The notes below the pieces were generated by a model, which was not told the DNA's origin, made no database searches, and saw nothing but the letters and a program-made list of their open reading frames with translations. From Mixophyes australis (taxonomy: Eukaryota; Chordata; Amphibia; Anura; Limnodynastidae), in NCBI GenBank assembly GCA_036250195.1, contig JAVHZZ010000008.1, positions 9,918,934-9,982,933 on the forward strand: 64,000 nt of DNA, given 5' to 3'. Shown piece after piece: positions 41,013 through 53,299 of the stretch. A program made the translations under genes and the position numbers. The stretch's first letter is position 1, and the number at the start of each line of letters is the position of its first letter.

Positions 41013-41539
41013 TTGTATTATCTACTTTCCATAATAAGATTGATGGTAACATGTCATACATTTAAAACCCCAGGTTTGGCCCAGTACCAGCCCAGGATTT
41101 GTCTCTGGTTCTCTGGGTTCTGGTGGGTGCACCATTCAAACCCCTGGAGCCTATTCCTATAAAAATGTTATGGCCAGATCTAGAGTTGCACGTAATTTTG
41201 CAACCCTAATGTAGATGTAAACTTATGGCGGCAATATTTTGAGTTGGGAAAACGAGCATGGAGACCCCCTGCAAATACGGTAACCAGCTCTAGGCTTTGC
41301 CAGGCTGGTCAGACTATAACAGGGAGACCAACAAAGTGGTTCTTCCTGGCACCCCTGGGGTGGTGGGTGCCAGGGTAATAGTGGAAAATTAAATACTACT
41401 GTGGAACTACAAGTCCCATAGAGACAAGTAATGACTGCTTGGGTGTGCTGGTGCTTGTGGAAGTGTCATCATAATCAACACTTATCTTTACAAAAGGCTT
41501 AGGCTCTCGTGATAAACATCCAAGTCTAACTAGACCATA

Positions 41540-41664
41540 TCTCTCCTTATCCTTCTCACCTCTTTGTCTGTTTTACCCAGTTTGTTTATACGTTTACTAT
41601 GTTTGTCCCCAATTGTAAAGCGCTAGGGACTATGTTGGCGCTATATAAATAAATGATGATGATC
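41540..41664 (+). mobile_element. SINE/LINE tail fragment
   Basis: Contains 'tttgtccccaattgtaaagc', 'ggcgctatataaataaatga' and a TGATGATGAT tail. It is among the cleanest + strand copies of the shared tail. Confidence 0.75.
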
Positions 41665-42254
41665 ATATCTCATGTACACATGCCTACTCCATGTCCATTT
41701 AAATATCAAATTTGCAAACCCTCTATTTAGTGTTTGTGATGTGTAAAATGCACCATATCATGTCTTCTGCCTTCTGTCTGTGCAAAATAGATTTGTGTGC
41801 ACAGCTGCTATCCTGCAGATAAATAGCATTATGCCTGGCTCCACACACAATGACACCATAAATGCAGAAAATAAGCTTTGTACACTGCATGCCACGAACC
41901 ACCCTCTTTAATTTAAATCTATATGTGGCACAATAACAAGTGTAGCTGATTAAGGGCAATGTAAATATAATTTCAATTCATCTTCAGCAATACTGTTCCC
42001 CACCCCACAGGTATTTTACCATACCCATATTCCATCTATAGAAATAGACATCCTGTAAATTGTGTTATCATTTGAATTAAAATGCAGATGTACCAGTACA
42101 TAAACTATGTGCCCTATAACAGTAATGACTCCCTATGCTGAGACCATGGCAGTGTGGTTTTATATGACACATTGACCTGAGCAGGTCACATGACCAGATA
42201 GTGTCTCTCACGCCAGAGTGCTTTGTCTCAGTTGTCTCAGTGACTGACAGCAGC

Positions 42255-42605
42255 GCTTCCAATAGAAACCGAGCTCACCCTGGAAGCTAACACGCTGTCC
42301 AATAAAAATGCCCCTAACCCTGTGTGACTCATAGCACATCGTCCAATAAGAACACAGTCCTCGAAATCTGCCTTCTGTCTTGTTGTTCTCACAGCAACAG
42401 AAAGAAAAAAATCTTATCCAGGAGGCGGGATTTTCGCGCAGCCAATCAATTAATTGATTTACTTGAGTGACAGGAGAAAGAGACCAGTCAGAGTGCGGCT
42501 GAAGCTCCTGTCTGTGTGTCTGCCAGCACTTCCTGTTTCCTGTCACTAGGAGTCAGGAAGCTGGCACTGTAAACACACTGTACCAAAGACAGATCTGCAT
42601 TAAAC
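42255..42605 (+). promoter_or_regulatory. LEPROT: LEPROT promoter: four CCAAT boxes, E2F-like and ETS-like sites
   Basis: CCAAT in the + orientation at 42259, 42299, 42343 and 42442. GGCGGGATTTTCGCGC (42424-42439) resembles a GC box joined to an E2F site. Two ETS-like TTCC cores lie at 42530 and 42537 in 'acttcctgtttcctg', and there is no TATA box. A homeodomain-like palindrome 'atcaattaattgat' overlaps the last CCAAT. The pattern fits a broadly expressed TATA-less promoter. In mammals the same promoter also serves LEPR. Confidence 0.6.
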
Positions 42606-42621
42606 ATGGCGGGGATTAAAG
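42606..42621 (+). CDS. LEPROT: LEPROT coding exon 1
   Basis: Only 16 coding bases: MAGIK plus one base of codon 6. Start context 'aaacatggcg'. Donor 'taaag|gtactg'. The 5'UTR lies in the same exon. Confidence 0.92.
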
Positions 42622-45600
42622 GTACTGTCTAATTCTGTCTCTTCCATCCCCCCAATGACCTATCACACAGTACAGATACCTGCACAGTATAACACAACGA
42701 TTCCCTGCCTGTACACAATACAATACAACTCAATACAACTCTTCCCTGTCTGTACACAATACAACACAACGCACTCTTCCCTGTCTGTACACAATACAAC
42801 ACAACACAACACACTCTTCCCTGTCTGTACACAATACAACACAACACACTCTTCCCTGTCTGTACGCAATACAACATACTCTTCCCTGTCTACACAATAA
42901 AACACAACACACTCTTCCTTGTCTGTACACAATACAATACAACACACTCTTCTCAGTCTGTACACAATACAACACAACACACTCTTCCCTGTCTGTACAC
43001 AATACAACACAACACACTCTTCCCTGTCTGTACACAATACAATACAACACACTCTTCTCTGTCTGTACACAACACAACACACTCTTCCCTGTCTGTACAC
43101 AATACAATACAACACAACACACTCTTCCCTGTCTGTACACAATACAACACAACACACTCTTCCCTGTCTGTACACAATACAACACACTCTTCCCTGTCTG
43201 TACACAACACAACACAACACACTCTTCCCTGTCTGTACACAATACAACACAACACACTCTTCCCTGTCTGTACACAATACAACACAACACACTCTTCCCT
43301 GTCTGTACACAATACAACACACTCTTCCTTGTCTCTACACAATATAACACAACCCTTTCCTATCGCCACACAATATATCACAACGATTTCCTGTCTGTAC
43401 ACAATATAACACAGCTATCCCCGGTTTGTACACAACATAAGACAACTCTTCCCTGTCTGTGCACAAAATAACACAGTTTAGCTACTACTACTCTTTCACT
43501 TGTACCTTAATTCAACTAGTCTGTTCCCTGTACACAAAGCAACACAACTAAGTAATGTTTGTGTACATTAATCAGAGATAGGAAAAATGGGGCCCTCTGA
43601 GCCTTCACCTGCGGCCCCCAGCTCCTTCCTGCTTTATTGACAGATGTGTTTGTTATAGTGTGTAACATTTGTGTAAAATATCCTGCTGATACGTTATTAC
43701 AGATAGGTGTCTCACTGATTAAATGTATTTTTTTATCGTATTACTGAGATTAAGGGTAATGTGGGGCCCTTTTGAAGGTTTGGGGGCAACACAATGCGGC
43801 GACGGAAGGTTGCCCATCACTGACATAAAGTAAGGTATACATTAGTCACAAAATGACACAAGTACACACATTTTATACAAAGTAACATATCCATAACAAT
43901 CACAACAGATTGTTATCATGTACATGAAAAAACACTACAAAACAATTTCTTTTTATTATGTACCTCGGTTAAATGTCAAAAATTAAGAGGCTTAATTTAC
44001 AATTCACAATGCCTTATCACTGACAGTTATTGTTTGCACATACTTTGTAACGCACAATATGTGTTAACTCTTGTAGATTATTTATTATAAACTGCTAAAT
44101 TATGTAATTTCTCTTCTGTCTGTGCATTTTTTTCTACCTGTTTCTCTCATTTACTACTACGTGTTTTTCATGTCTATGCCAACGTCTGGTAAATCAAAAG
44201 TTTATCAGAAATGAGAGATTTGCAGTGTGTGTGAAAGAACAACACAGATGTGTCATAACTTTAAAAAGTTGGTATTTATTTTATTGCCTTTATTAACAAT
44301 TTTTTTTCTCTCCTTGTAGCACTTGTTGGCTTATCATTTAGCGGAGCCATTGGTCTAACCTTCCTTATGCTGGGATGTGCCTTAGAGAGTTACAAGTAAG
44401 AATTCCATGATGTAGATTGTAACAAAAATGTTCATATCCCAATATTGCAGTGTGTGTTTCCGAAAATCTGATCAAGTTAGTTTGGATCGTTATCGGGTAA
44501 ATTGATAAATTCGATCAGGAGATGACAGCACGGATAGGCCCTGTTTATGCTTGAAGCCATCCATCTGCTGGATCAAGAGCCTAAATGGTCATTAGCCACC
44601 TACTTGTGTGACGACTGAGAGTTTACAGTGCAGATTTAAATGACAATGACTATCAATATTTGCCCACCTCAGTTAGTAAGCAAAAAAACAAGAGCCATGA
44701 TGCACGTTGACGCTTGCTTTATTTCTGTTATTCATTAGTGATACGCTTATAACGTGGACGCATAGATTTATGTAGACATGTTTACGGCACCGACTAGAAG
44801 GAGGTATCTGCGTTTGGCCTGAAACATTGACATTGACCTCTAGAAAACTCTTTTTTTTTAAACTAATGTCTACATTTGAGTGAGAATATTTTATTTCAAT
44901 GGAGGGAATTCAATTAGCCGTGAAGTGTCTTGCGACCATTCCGGAGACACTTTGCTGTGGAAATTTTGATAGAAATATCCACTCATTTTTCGGGGTGCAA
45001 GGGAAAAAAAGTGAGCAGAGATTTCTACCGTAGTAACTGAAAGAGTGCGCAGCCGCGATGTTCCTCAGAACATCATGGCTAATTGCATTTTCCCAAATGC
45101 GTTTTTATCACCATCTTGTTTGACCAAAGTGGACACTGATCATGTGCTCGAGCCAAGGGCCAAGATTGTCCTGTGTGTCGTCAACTTAACCTTACATGTC
45201 TTGACCAGCCCCACATATCAGCTTTATTGTTCCAATCCCAGAATAACCCATACGTCGCCTAATCAGCCCCTTTATTATCTAATAAAATGATGTTCCCTCC
45301 CCAACCAGTGACCACAAGGAGTACTGGATCTTCAGCCAGTTTTGGGAGGATGCCCTGTCCGTATTTACATATGAGATGGTATTGGTTAGCTTTGACTAAC
45401 AATGTAAAGTTTTTGTCCTCTTTTGTTTCAGAGTTTACTGGCCTCTCTTTGTTTTGATATTTTACGTCATAAGTCCCATTCCACATTTTATTGCCACGCG
45501 AGTTAGCGAGGACAGTGACGCAGCAAGCAGCGCCTGCCGGGAACTGGCGTACTTCTTCACCACTGGAATCGTGGTCTCTGCGTTTGGCTTTCCCATTATT

Positions 45601-48600
45601 CTCGCCAGAGTTCATTTGGTGAGTATTACATGAAGTCTGCTTAAAGGAGACCTCAACCTGTGATATAAGTTGCAGCATGTAAAAGAGCGACTAATACCGT
45701 TCACAGATGTATATACAAATGTTAACTTTGCTTAACCTTCTCTTGCATATCTTCCGTTCTGATAAGATCCAGAAAGTGTTTATACATGGTGGTGAATGTT
45801 AATGGTAACGCTTTCATTTAAGGCAATATGTATTTTATTTTTAGTGGTTCTTTAACTGCTGTTTGTCAGTTTAATATCTGCAGGTCAGACCCCAACAGAG
45901 TATCCATATTCAAAGGGAAAATAAACATTATGCTTAATTTATGGTCCTGACCATTCATTGTGCATTGTTGGTTTAGCTGCTGATAAGATGTGATAGAAGC
46001 ATCCTCACATGTTTATTGTTGCCACTAACTGAGTCATTCAAAATAACAGACCAGATATTGAGGATAATTAGAGCACGACTGCTGAGCTGCCCGATTTATT
46101 AAAATTTTATATGTACTACGCTCAGGACCTCCATTAAGAGTATATAAGTGTCACTGGAATAGAGGGCCCAATGAGATATTTAGGGGCCCAGATGGATGAA
46201 CTGTTGCTTTCCACATTCCTCTGTGAGTTCTTACTGTAGCTGTGCTCTGACACCAATGAGCACAGAGACTGTGGCGTCAGTGTTATCAAACTGTATCTGC
46301 CCCCCTTCCTACTCCTACCTCTCCCTTCCCTTCCCCCTCTCTACACATGGGAGCGTTACAGTGAGGACTCTCCAATCACCATCTATTCAGACTGACTCTG
46401 CTCTCCCTTCCTTTCCTACTTTCTACACATGGGAGCGTTACTTGGTCCTAATGTGGTAAGGTCGACTCTGTAAATGCATTCAGGACTTGTGTATCCTACA
46501 AAGTTGCCAATTGACCATAATTACCAGGGACATTCAATGCAAATGTGTGTCCCTGGAGATGTCCCTATTTTTAACACTAACGGAACAAACATTCCCCTTT
46601 CTAGCCTGCAATTCTGTGTTCTTGCTTTCTGGACTTTAGAGAGTAATGCTTATTAAAGTCGGACATTTGAATTGCTGGAAATTGCATTATAACCAAGTTC
46701 AATGAAGGCATCTTAATGGAAATTGTTGTACACGTAGATCCACCGAAACCAGGCCTGGCAAACCTGTGGCTCTCCAGGTGTTGTGAAACTACAAGCCCCA
46801 GCAGGCTCTGCCATCTGATAGCCAGCCAATACCTGTCAGGGCATGCTGGAATTGGTAGTTTCACAACACGGAGAGCCACAGGATGTCCAGGCCTGACCTA
46901 GACAGAACTGGCTATCGTGCTCAGAGACATCTAATCAACAGTGTTCATGTAAATTATTTTCAAATGTTGTCATCTATGATTACACTGTGAATGAATGAAG
47001 TTGGAACAAAAATTGGTAAATCAGGGACTAGTAAATACATTTTGATTGATTTTTCTTGCTAAAAATGTTTCCTTCTTGAACGCTGCTTTTTAACAAATAT
47101 TATACCAATACAGATATTCCACATTCTGTTAGGCAGCATTATACATAGTTGTGTATATCTAAAGGGAACATATGACACATTTTAACATAAGTATATATTA
47201 GAAAGAGAAAGGTGTGTGTGAATACTTATATATTTTGTGTATTTTATTTATTAGCTGTTCCGATGGTTTAGTACAGAGAATGTATGAGTAACTATGCCAT
47301 ACTGCCTCTAGATGGCGCTCATATTCCCTTGAATAATCAAGATTAGTATCTAAATAGGACAGATCCCTTGTGGCTATGTGGAAGCATGTTCTAGTTTTGG
47401 TTATTATTGCATCTGTCAAAATACACCCCCGGGGCAGTAAGTTTTACACTTAGTATTCTGGCACTTACAAGACTTTTCCTGGAGAGGGGATCAGAGAAGC
47501 TCTTTTTGACTATTGAGAATATGATTTTTAAGGAACTTTCGTAAAAATTATCTGGATAAGTTTATGAAAGTTATCAAGTTACCTCTTTGTCCGTATTACC
47601 CAGTATTGTATATTACTGTGTTTGTGTCCAATTGTAAAGCGCTATGGAATTTGCTGGCGATATATAAACAAATGTTGATTGATAACAGTTGGATGTTTGA
47701 CAGAGTTCTGTTTTGTGACGTAAAATATATTTTAGACATTAACAGAGAAAACTACTGATAATTTTACGATTCTTCTGTATAGTTGTTTGAAGTGTATCTA
47801 TGATTGCAGAACTTCAGTTGTTTCTTATTCAAAAAAGAAAAGTGTAAAATGATTTTTAGCACAATTATGTTTTAAAGATAATCTTGCAAAAAAAACAACA
47901 CACTCGAGTCTGAGTGATCTGTTTAACAGAATAATATTCAATTAGTTTCTATAAATCTTTTACACATCACCAGGGTCTTTATGTCCTGCAAACTTGTCAA
48001 CTACATACATTTTTTACAATTTTCTCTGACAACTGCTGCCATTATAAAAATAATATTTAAAGAATGTAACTATCATTCAGGAACTTAACAAGACTGAATC
48101 TATCATCATCATCACCATTTATTTATATAGCGCCACTAATTCCGCAGCGCTGTACAAAGAACTCACTGGCATCAGTCCCTGCCCCATTGGGGCTTACAAT
48201 CTAAATTCCTTAACACACACACACAAACACACAGACTAGGGTCAATTTGTTAGCAGCCAAGTAACATACCAGTATGTTTTTGGAGTGTGGGAGGAAACCG
48301 GAGCACCCGGAGGAAACCCACGCAAGCACAGGGAGAACATACAAACTCCTAACAGATAAGGCCATAGTCGGGAATTGAACTCATGACCCCAGTGCTGTGA
48401 GGCAGAGGTGAATCTATATGATGGATACTCTATTAACCGGAATGATTATTGTTTTCAGTGCTGTTTGTCCTATTCAAAAGTTTTTTAATCCAACAGGCTC
48501 AATCTTCTTCATTACCAATTATAATAGAATATTGACGAGAAATGCTTGTGAAAAGCTTCATTCATTCAGTTTCAAATATCTTAAATTCATGTATACCCCA

Positions 48601-49089
48601 TGACCGCTAAACAATGAAACATGTCTATTTCTCTGCATTGTGGTTCCAAATATGTTTCTAGTTATGATCGTTAAGCTAATTTTATTACATTTATTTATTC
48701 CAAACGAATGACTAGTGTAGTGACTGAACCTGCTATAACCCTAATATTATGTGGTTAAAGAATCTGGACTTCCAATTTTACAATTAAGGATGTTTTTAGA
48801 AAGGAGATTAGTGAAAGTGAAATGTCAACAAAGCAGGAATTACAGGTACTGGTAGCACTAGTTCAAGTGGCTGCAAATCCATCCGTTTTTCAAATGTAAA
48901 TGAAGCCAAAGTTCACTCTGATTGTGCTGATGTGTATTTCAGTGTCGCTGAAACCGTGTGTTTGTGTTACAGATCTTGTGGGGAGCGTGCGGCCTGGTCC
49001 TTGCAGGGAACGCTGTGATTTTCCTAACAATCCTGGGATTCTTCGTTGTTTTTGGAAGAGGAGACGACTTTAGCTGGGAGCAGTGGTAG
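42606..49089 (+). CDS. LEPROT: Leptin receptor overlapping transcript-like (endospanin-1), 4 coding exons
   Basis: Small four-pass membrane protein of Golgi and endosomes (Vps55 family). In mammals it lowers surface levels of leptin and growth-hormone receptors by directing them to degradation. Exons 42606-42621, 44320-44395, 45432-45618 and 48973-49089 total 396 nt, that is 131 residues plus stop, exactly the family length. Read landmarks: MAGIK, then [20 protein letters not shown] (membrane span 1), [19 protein letters not shown] (span 2), [20 protein letters not shown] (span 3), [20 protein letters not shown] (span 4), and the conserved end [11 protein letters not shown]. The start is fixed by the MAG-K start common to the family. 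It lies 7.2 kb after DNAJC6 on the same strand, the order seen in other vertebrates. No defect was found. Confidence 0.97.
42670..43465 (+). repeat. 35-bp minisatellite at the start of LEPROT intron 1
   Basis: About 22 units of 'cactcttccctgtctgtaca' plus 'caatacaacacaa'. Basic period 35, varied by gain or loss of an ACAAC pentamer, so units run from about 25 to 45. It begins about 50 bases after the exon 1 donor. It is open in all three minus frames for over 140 codons with only repeat residues, which is an artefact of the array. Confidence 0.93.
43573..43828 (-). mobile_element. hAT-like MITE relic
   Basis: On the minus strand it begins 'cagtgatgggcaaccttccg', a terminus style like the 57892 hAT element (CAGTG start). 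The other end 'gataggaaaaatggggccct' is degraded. Confidence 0.45.
44320..44395 (+). CDS. LEPROT: LEPROT coding exon 2
   Basis: Residues 6-30 plus two bases: [20 protein letters not shown], then ALESY. First membrane span. Acceptor 'ccttgtag', donor 'tacaa|gtaaga'. Confidence 0.96.
45432..45618 (+). CDS. LEPROT: LEPROT coding exon 3
   Basis: Residues 31-93: [20 protein letters not shown], a polar loop ([14 protein letters not shown]), then [20 protein letters not shown]. Spans 2 and 3. Acceptor 'tgtttcag', donor 'atttg|gtgagt'. Confidence 0.97.
46750..46895. mobile_element. Palindromic hAT-type MITE, intron 3
   Basis: 146 bp. Ends 'caggcctggcaaacctgtgg' and inverse 'ccacaggatgtccaggcctg'. 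Arms 'gttgtgaaactacaagcccc' and 'tggtagtttcacaac'. Same style as 57892-58039. Confidence 0.75.
47570..47692 (+). mobile_element. SINE/LINE tail fragment
   Basis: 'gtccaattgtaaagcgctat' and 'ctggcgatatataaacaaat', a degraded copy of the shared tail. Confidence 0.65.
48103..48412 (-). mobile_element. tRNA-derived SINE, nearly full length
   Basis: Minus strand. The head (right side) has a B-box-like 'gagttcaattcccg' in reverse complement, the body 'gtgggtttcctccgggtgct' type sequence, and the tail 'gcgctatataaataaatggt' plus GAT repeats at the left. The A-box end is slightly truncated compared with 58733-59040. Confidence 0.8.
48973..49089 (+). CDS. LEPROT: LEPROT coding exon 4 and stop
   Basis: Residues 94-131: [20 protein letters not shown], then [12 protein letters not shown] and stop TAG at 49087-49089. 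Fourth membrane span and the conserved acidic/aromatic C-terminus. Acceptor 'tgttacag'. Confidence 0.97.
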   Translation: MLWGACGLVLAGNAVIFLTILGFFVVFGRGDDFSWEQW

Positions 49090-49635
49090 AATCGGACCCC
49101 CCCCCCCCCCCCCTTTCCATACTGTACAGAGAGCTCCATGCTACTCTTATGTATGTATAAACAACACGTGTGTATACTAATCATGGCTATCTCATGTATA
49201 GCAGATTATGAAGAGAGTGAAAGGCTATGTTCCTATATGGCACTGCGTGTTTCTACTTTAACGTTTGTTTAGTTCTGCCAATGTCCCTTCAGCTATAAAA
49301 GAGCTTACTGAAAGACACACGTGTCCTACACATGTTTCCCGGGTCTGAAAGACACACATGTCCTACACATGTTTCCTCGGGCCTGCATCTAGTTTGGAAC
49401 TTCTAAGTAACTGGTATCTTGGTTACTAGATGTCATATGTACTAGATTTTATTATGGGGGTTTTTTCTCATGTCTTTTATCTTTTTTGTGTTGTTTAAGC
49501 AGATGCACTTTTACAAGTTCCTTTACCTATAATTCAAGTTCAAACATTGTCCAGAATCATTCAAATAAAGAAAAAAATATTCTACATTTCTATGCTCTGA
49601 AAAGGAATAAAGGATGACTACACTCAAAGCTAAAA
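49090..49635 (+). other. LEPROT: LEPROT 3'UTR
   Basis: Begins with a 17-C run at 49097-49113. A 37-bp tandem duplication lies at 49308-49381 ('ctgaaagacacacgtgtcct' repeated at 49345). AATAAA occurs at 49564-49569 and 49606-49611, either of which could set the end. The exact cleavage site is inferred. Confidence 0.6.
49564..49611 (+). terminator. LEPROT: LEPROT polyadenylation signals (AATAAA x2)
   Basis: Two perfect AATAAA hexamers 42 bases apart, about 480-520 bases after the stop. They are the first such hexamers seen downstream of the coding end. Confidence 0.55.
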
Positions 49636-49639
49636 CGTT

Positions 49640-52600
49640 GAAGTTCACTAAGATACAATAGAAAGTTCTACTTATCTCTGGTCTTATATTACTCCGGTCT
49701 TGGAGGTCTTTCGTAGACTCCTGCATTGTATTTTAGTGATTATACACCATTAGTTTTGAGTGGGATTCTTCTTTAAGCTGTTTTGCTTTTTGTGTGTAGT
49801 TGCTGAATGCAAATGTATCAGCCATTTTTGCTTGTTGGAGGCTCCTTGCCCTTCAACAGGAAGTCTGGTGTGCTTAGGAAAAATGCTTCCCCATATCACA
49901 GCTTTGTGTGAAGTATATTTTGCTCTGATAAGCTCATGAAGCGTTTACATACATAACTGTGAATGTTAATAATAGCTATTTTACATAAAACATCTGCATT
50001 TTCGGTTCAACAGTCCTTTAACTAGGAACTGTAGAGCTGTGTATGTAACCAGCATTACGTTTTACAGTCTTTGTAGGTTCTCACACATTTACACAGTCCA
50101 TAAGTTTTATTCTATAGGAAAATGGCATCAAATAATCTTTACAATGTTGTCACATCCCAGTATAATTGAAGCTGTTTGTATGTGCTGCTATTATAGAGCC
50201 GAGTGCAAGCTGTTGTCCTCAGTTATCAGCCATATAGACTTTTATGGGTCTTTTTAAGTGCCCTTTATTTTGGTTCTGTCATTTACACACAATGGAAGCA
50301 GACAGTTTGTGGACTATACCAATTATTCATGAAAAATTAAGAATATTAATTCACTAGTTGCTAATGAATTCAAATATTGGTTGAGCCCACAAAATGATTG
50401 CCCCCACTGTGGGTAGGTGATTGGTCGGCTTTTATGAACCTACAAACAGGAAGTCTGCTGTGGATAGGAAAAATATGCTTCCCCACAATCACAGCCGTCT
50501 CTGATATCCCGGACAGTTTTTCCACATATATTTGTGATTGCTGCAACTTCCATTTTAGCCATATTAGTTCTTGGATTGTCCGGGAGACTCGCCCATTTCG
50601 GAGAGTCCTCCTGGTAAGGCAGCGCACGCTACCACGTCCGGCCTAGAGCTTGATGATGGGCTTTGCAGTGATTAAAGTAATCACGGCTCAGTGAACCACG
50701 TTGTTCAGCGGGGTATGATGATGCAAATAATGCCACCACGCCCCCCGCAGTTACCACTTGATGGCAACTATGCTTCAACATGTATTATTTGTTACTGTAT
50801 CAATGCACATTTCTACTGTCATTTAGGAAACGTTTTGACAGCATATAGATGTATTATCCTTACCCCAGTCATATATGTGAGCATTGCTATTAACTTTATA
50901 CCGCTTGTGACAGTGTGTAAGCCTTGGTTTAGCCCAGCATTACAGTAGGAAGTTATCTGTGAGAGTGACAGCACTTTCCAGCCAATCAAAAACCTAAGAA
51001 ACTAGATATGGCAGAGTTCACTAGGCAACCAAACATACTTAGTTGTCAAGTGTAGAATCGTTGCCTGTTCCAAATGGTAGAGATAAATAATGAAGGTATG
51101 GTCATTTCTATTCTGTTTGCTTGCATTGTAAACCTATAAACAGGGTCAGAAAATGTAAAAAGGAATAGTGTATGGTTTCCCTTATTGGAAATGTTAGAGG
51201 GCCAGGTAAATTAATTGTACAGTCTAACCCCTGTTTTATGTTTCTCAAGGGACCGGGAAAATTGTTATAAAATCTGAAAAAGTGTAAAATGAAGAAAAGA
51301 TGTAAAAATCAGTTCAAACTTCAGTTATAAAAAGGATAAACATGCAAAGCAATTTGCATCTGACCACAATGGTTTGTGTTACGCAGTTTGTGTCATGTAA
51401 AATGTCTACGCACTGTAGACTTTCTGTGAAAAATAAATTCTGTACGGTAAATTAAGTAGTAAGTGTTACTGTACTACAACATTAGAAAAGTTCAAAATAA
51501 TGTATACAGGGAAATGGGGACGCTGAAATGCATTATAGAATTAGGGGGCGTGAAGAATGTAAAATGGGGATTTGACTGTATCTATTTTTCTGAACACAGA
51601 ATATAATGACTTAGTTAGTTTTCTACTAGGCAAATTAAATGTTTAATTTTGTGCCTTACTCATTTTTTAAAGACTCCAGTATAATGTTCTGTATATTACA
51701 GGGAAAGTATCAGATTGTTTTCAAAATCATTTTGGGACTATTATGAAGTCTGGTGCGGAGGAAAAGGTTCTGTAACCCTTAGCAACAAGACAAAATCAAA
51801 TGACAATTTGATTCTGATTGGTTGTTATGGGTTACATCAACTTTTTTCCAGTGCACCACATCATAAATGTCCCCTAGTAAAAGTAGGGACCCATGTATAC
51901 TATTAAACTAGTATTATGAAGGGCGTGATACTGTAGACCGTGCCGAGATCTGAAGCCTTAGAAAGCTCTACTGGCCCTTGATGCATTGAGCCTCATGTAA
52001 TCAGATCATGGTATGTGTATGAGCTCCTGTTTTATGATATTCAGCAAATGCTTATACGGCCTGAATATTTATTTAGCTATGTTTCCTTTTTATAGAGGAT
52101 TTGTCACAGGGCATGGCCTATCCATTCTGCTACCTAATGCTGCAACTTGCCCCCTTTCTCACCCCATATACTTTGTGTGATAAGCACTTTATAAGACCAA
52201 TAACATCATTTTTAGTTATTATTACATCTACTTTGCCTGCAAGGATTTTTTTTTAAATGAATGCCAGTTTGCTGCCCCCCAAAAAGTAAATGCTTCGTTA
52301 TTAGAACCCCCTGCTCTTTCAATACAAATGGAAAACAAAACATTTTTAAACAAATATTGTTGCCTTTAACAGAACTGTCCTATTATCCATATAAAATGTT
52401 CCCTGCTGGACGGGTGATCCGTGTTTTACACTCTCTGAGAGAGTTCCTGCCCAATTTATACCCTAGTATGTGCACCATATAACCGATGCTGCCTTGTTTC
52501 TATAGTATGATTGACAGAGGTTCGCTTTTTGTAGGACTAAAAGTCTCAGGATGTGGGAGAGCCACAGACCTGAGCACTAACATGGGCAGGTTAATGCGGT

Positions 52601-52700
52601 AGGAAGGCGACCTCACTGACAGGCAAATAACCGGCGTCTCCCGACTGCATTTACCAATATGCCTGATATTGTTCCTATCAATATTGATGGCATTATCATC
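49640..52700. other. Downstream DNA, no coding exon seen
   Basis: Contains a copy of the dispersed MITE-like family (50286-50415) and a worn arm of the 34042-family MITE near 51772-51850 ('gattctgattggttgttat'). Small open frames show no domain. It could be intronic to LEPR if that gene uses the LEPROT promoter, but no LEPR exon was recognised. Confidence 0.5.
50286..50415. mobile_element. Dispersed MITE-like repeat, copy 4
   Basis: 'cagacagtttgtggactata', 'attattcatgaaaaatt', 'ttcactagttgcta' and the inverse end 'atattggttgagcccacaaa'. Confidence 0.55.
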
Positions 52701-52729
52701 GGACCGCTTATTGCGGCCGTTTTCAGGCT

Positions 52730-53290
52730 ACACATCCTGTTATATCAAGCAAATTGTATACAGGATTACAGATAATTATCTGATGCAAATTAATCGTTTA
52801 ATTCTTTGTAAGTAAAATAGTCGCCGTATAACTGTACATTCTGCTCAAGTTGACCTTTTTTCATGTTTGTTTCAGAAAATTATTTTAATTTCAGTTGTCT
52901 TTGTCACTTTCTATCACTTTCATTGCTAATTTATCCGGATTAAAGCCTTTGCTTGCAACCAAAGCATTTATTCATGTATAGACAGTAATGATATTCCTCA
53001 GCGCTGGGTAATTATAGTGTTACTAAAGAGTGTTTGGCTTCCTTGAATTAGGGTAGAATAACGGCAGAGGGAATACTTTACCTTTCCACGTGACATGAGG
53101 ACTTACAGCTGCAATTCAGAATACAATTATTCACAGTTATTTCACTGGTGATTTATTAACATTTTGAAAGTGTAATTGGCTTTAGGAAGTCTTTTAAAAT
53201 GTGTTCTGTAGAGAGCACTTGTTTGGTCTCTGTATTAGCAATTATTCAAATATAATTGAACATAAATTAAAGGCCCTTATCCCTATATTT
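52730..53290. promoter_or_regulatory. Candidate conserved noncoding element
   Basis: No visible repeats over about 560 bases. Includes an octamer-like ATGCAAAT with adjoining TAAT (52783-52795) and several TAATT and ATTTA cores. Suggested by composition only. Confidence 0.22.
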
Positions 53291-53299
53291 TGTATATTT

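Noticed and set aside
42663..43402. Minus-strand open frames of 140-219 codons with repeated [14 protein letters not shown] residues
   Set aside because: They are the reading of a 35-bp minisatellite in three frames; the same residues cycle among frames and no gene structure or homology is seen.
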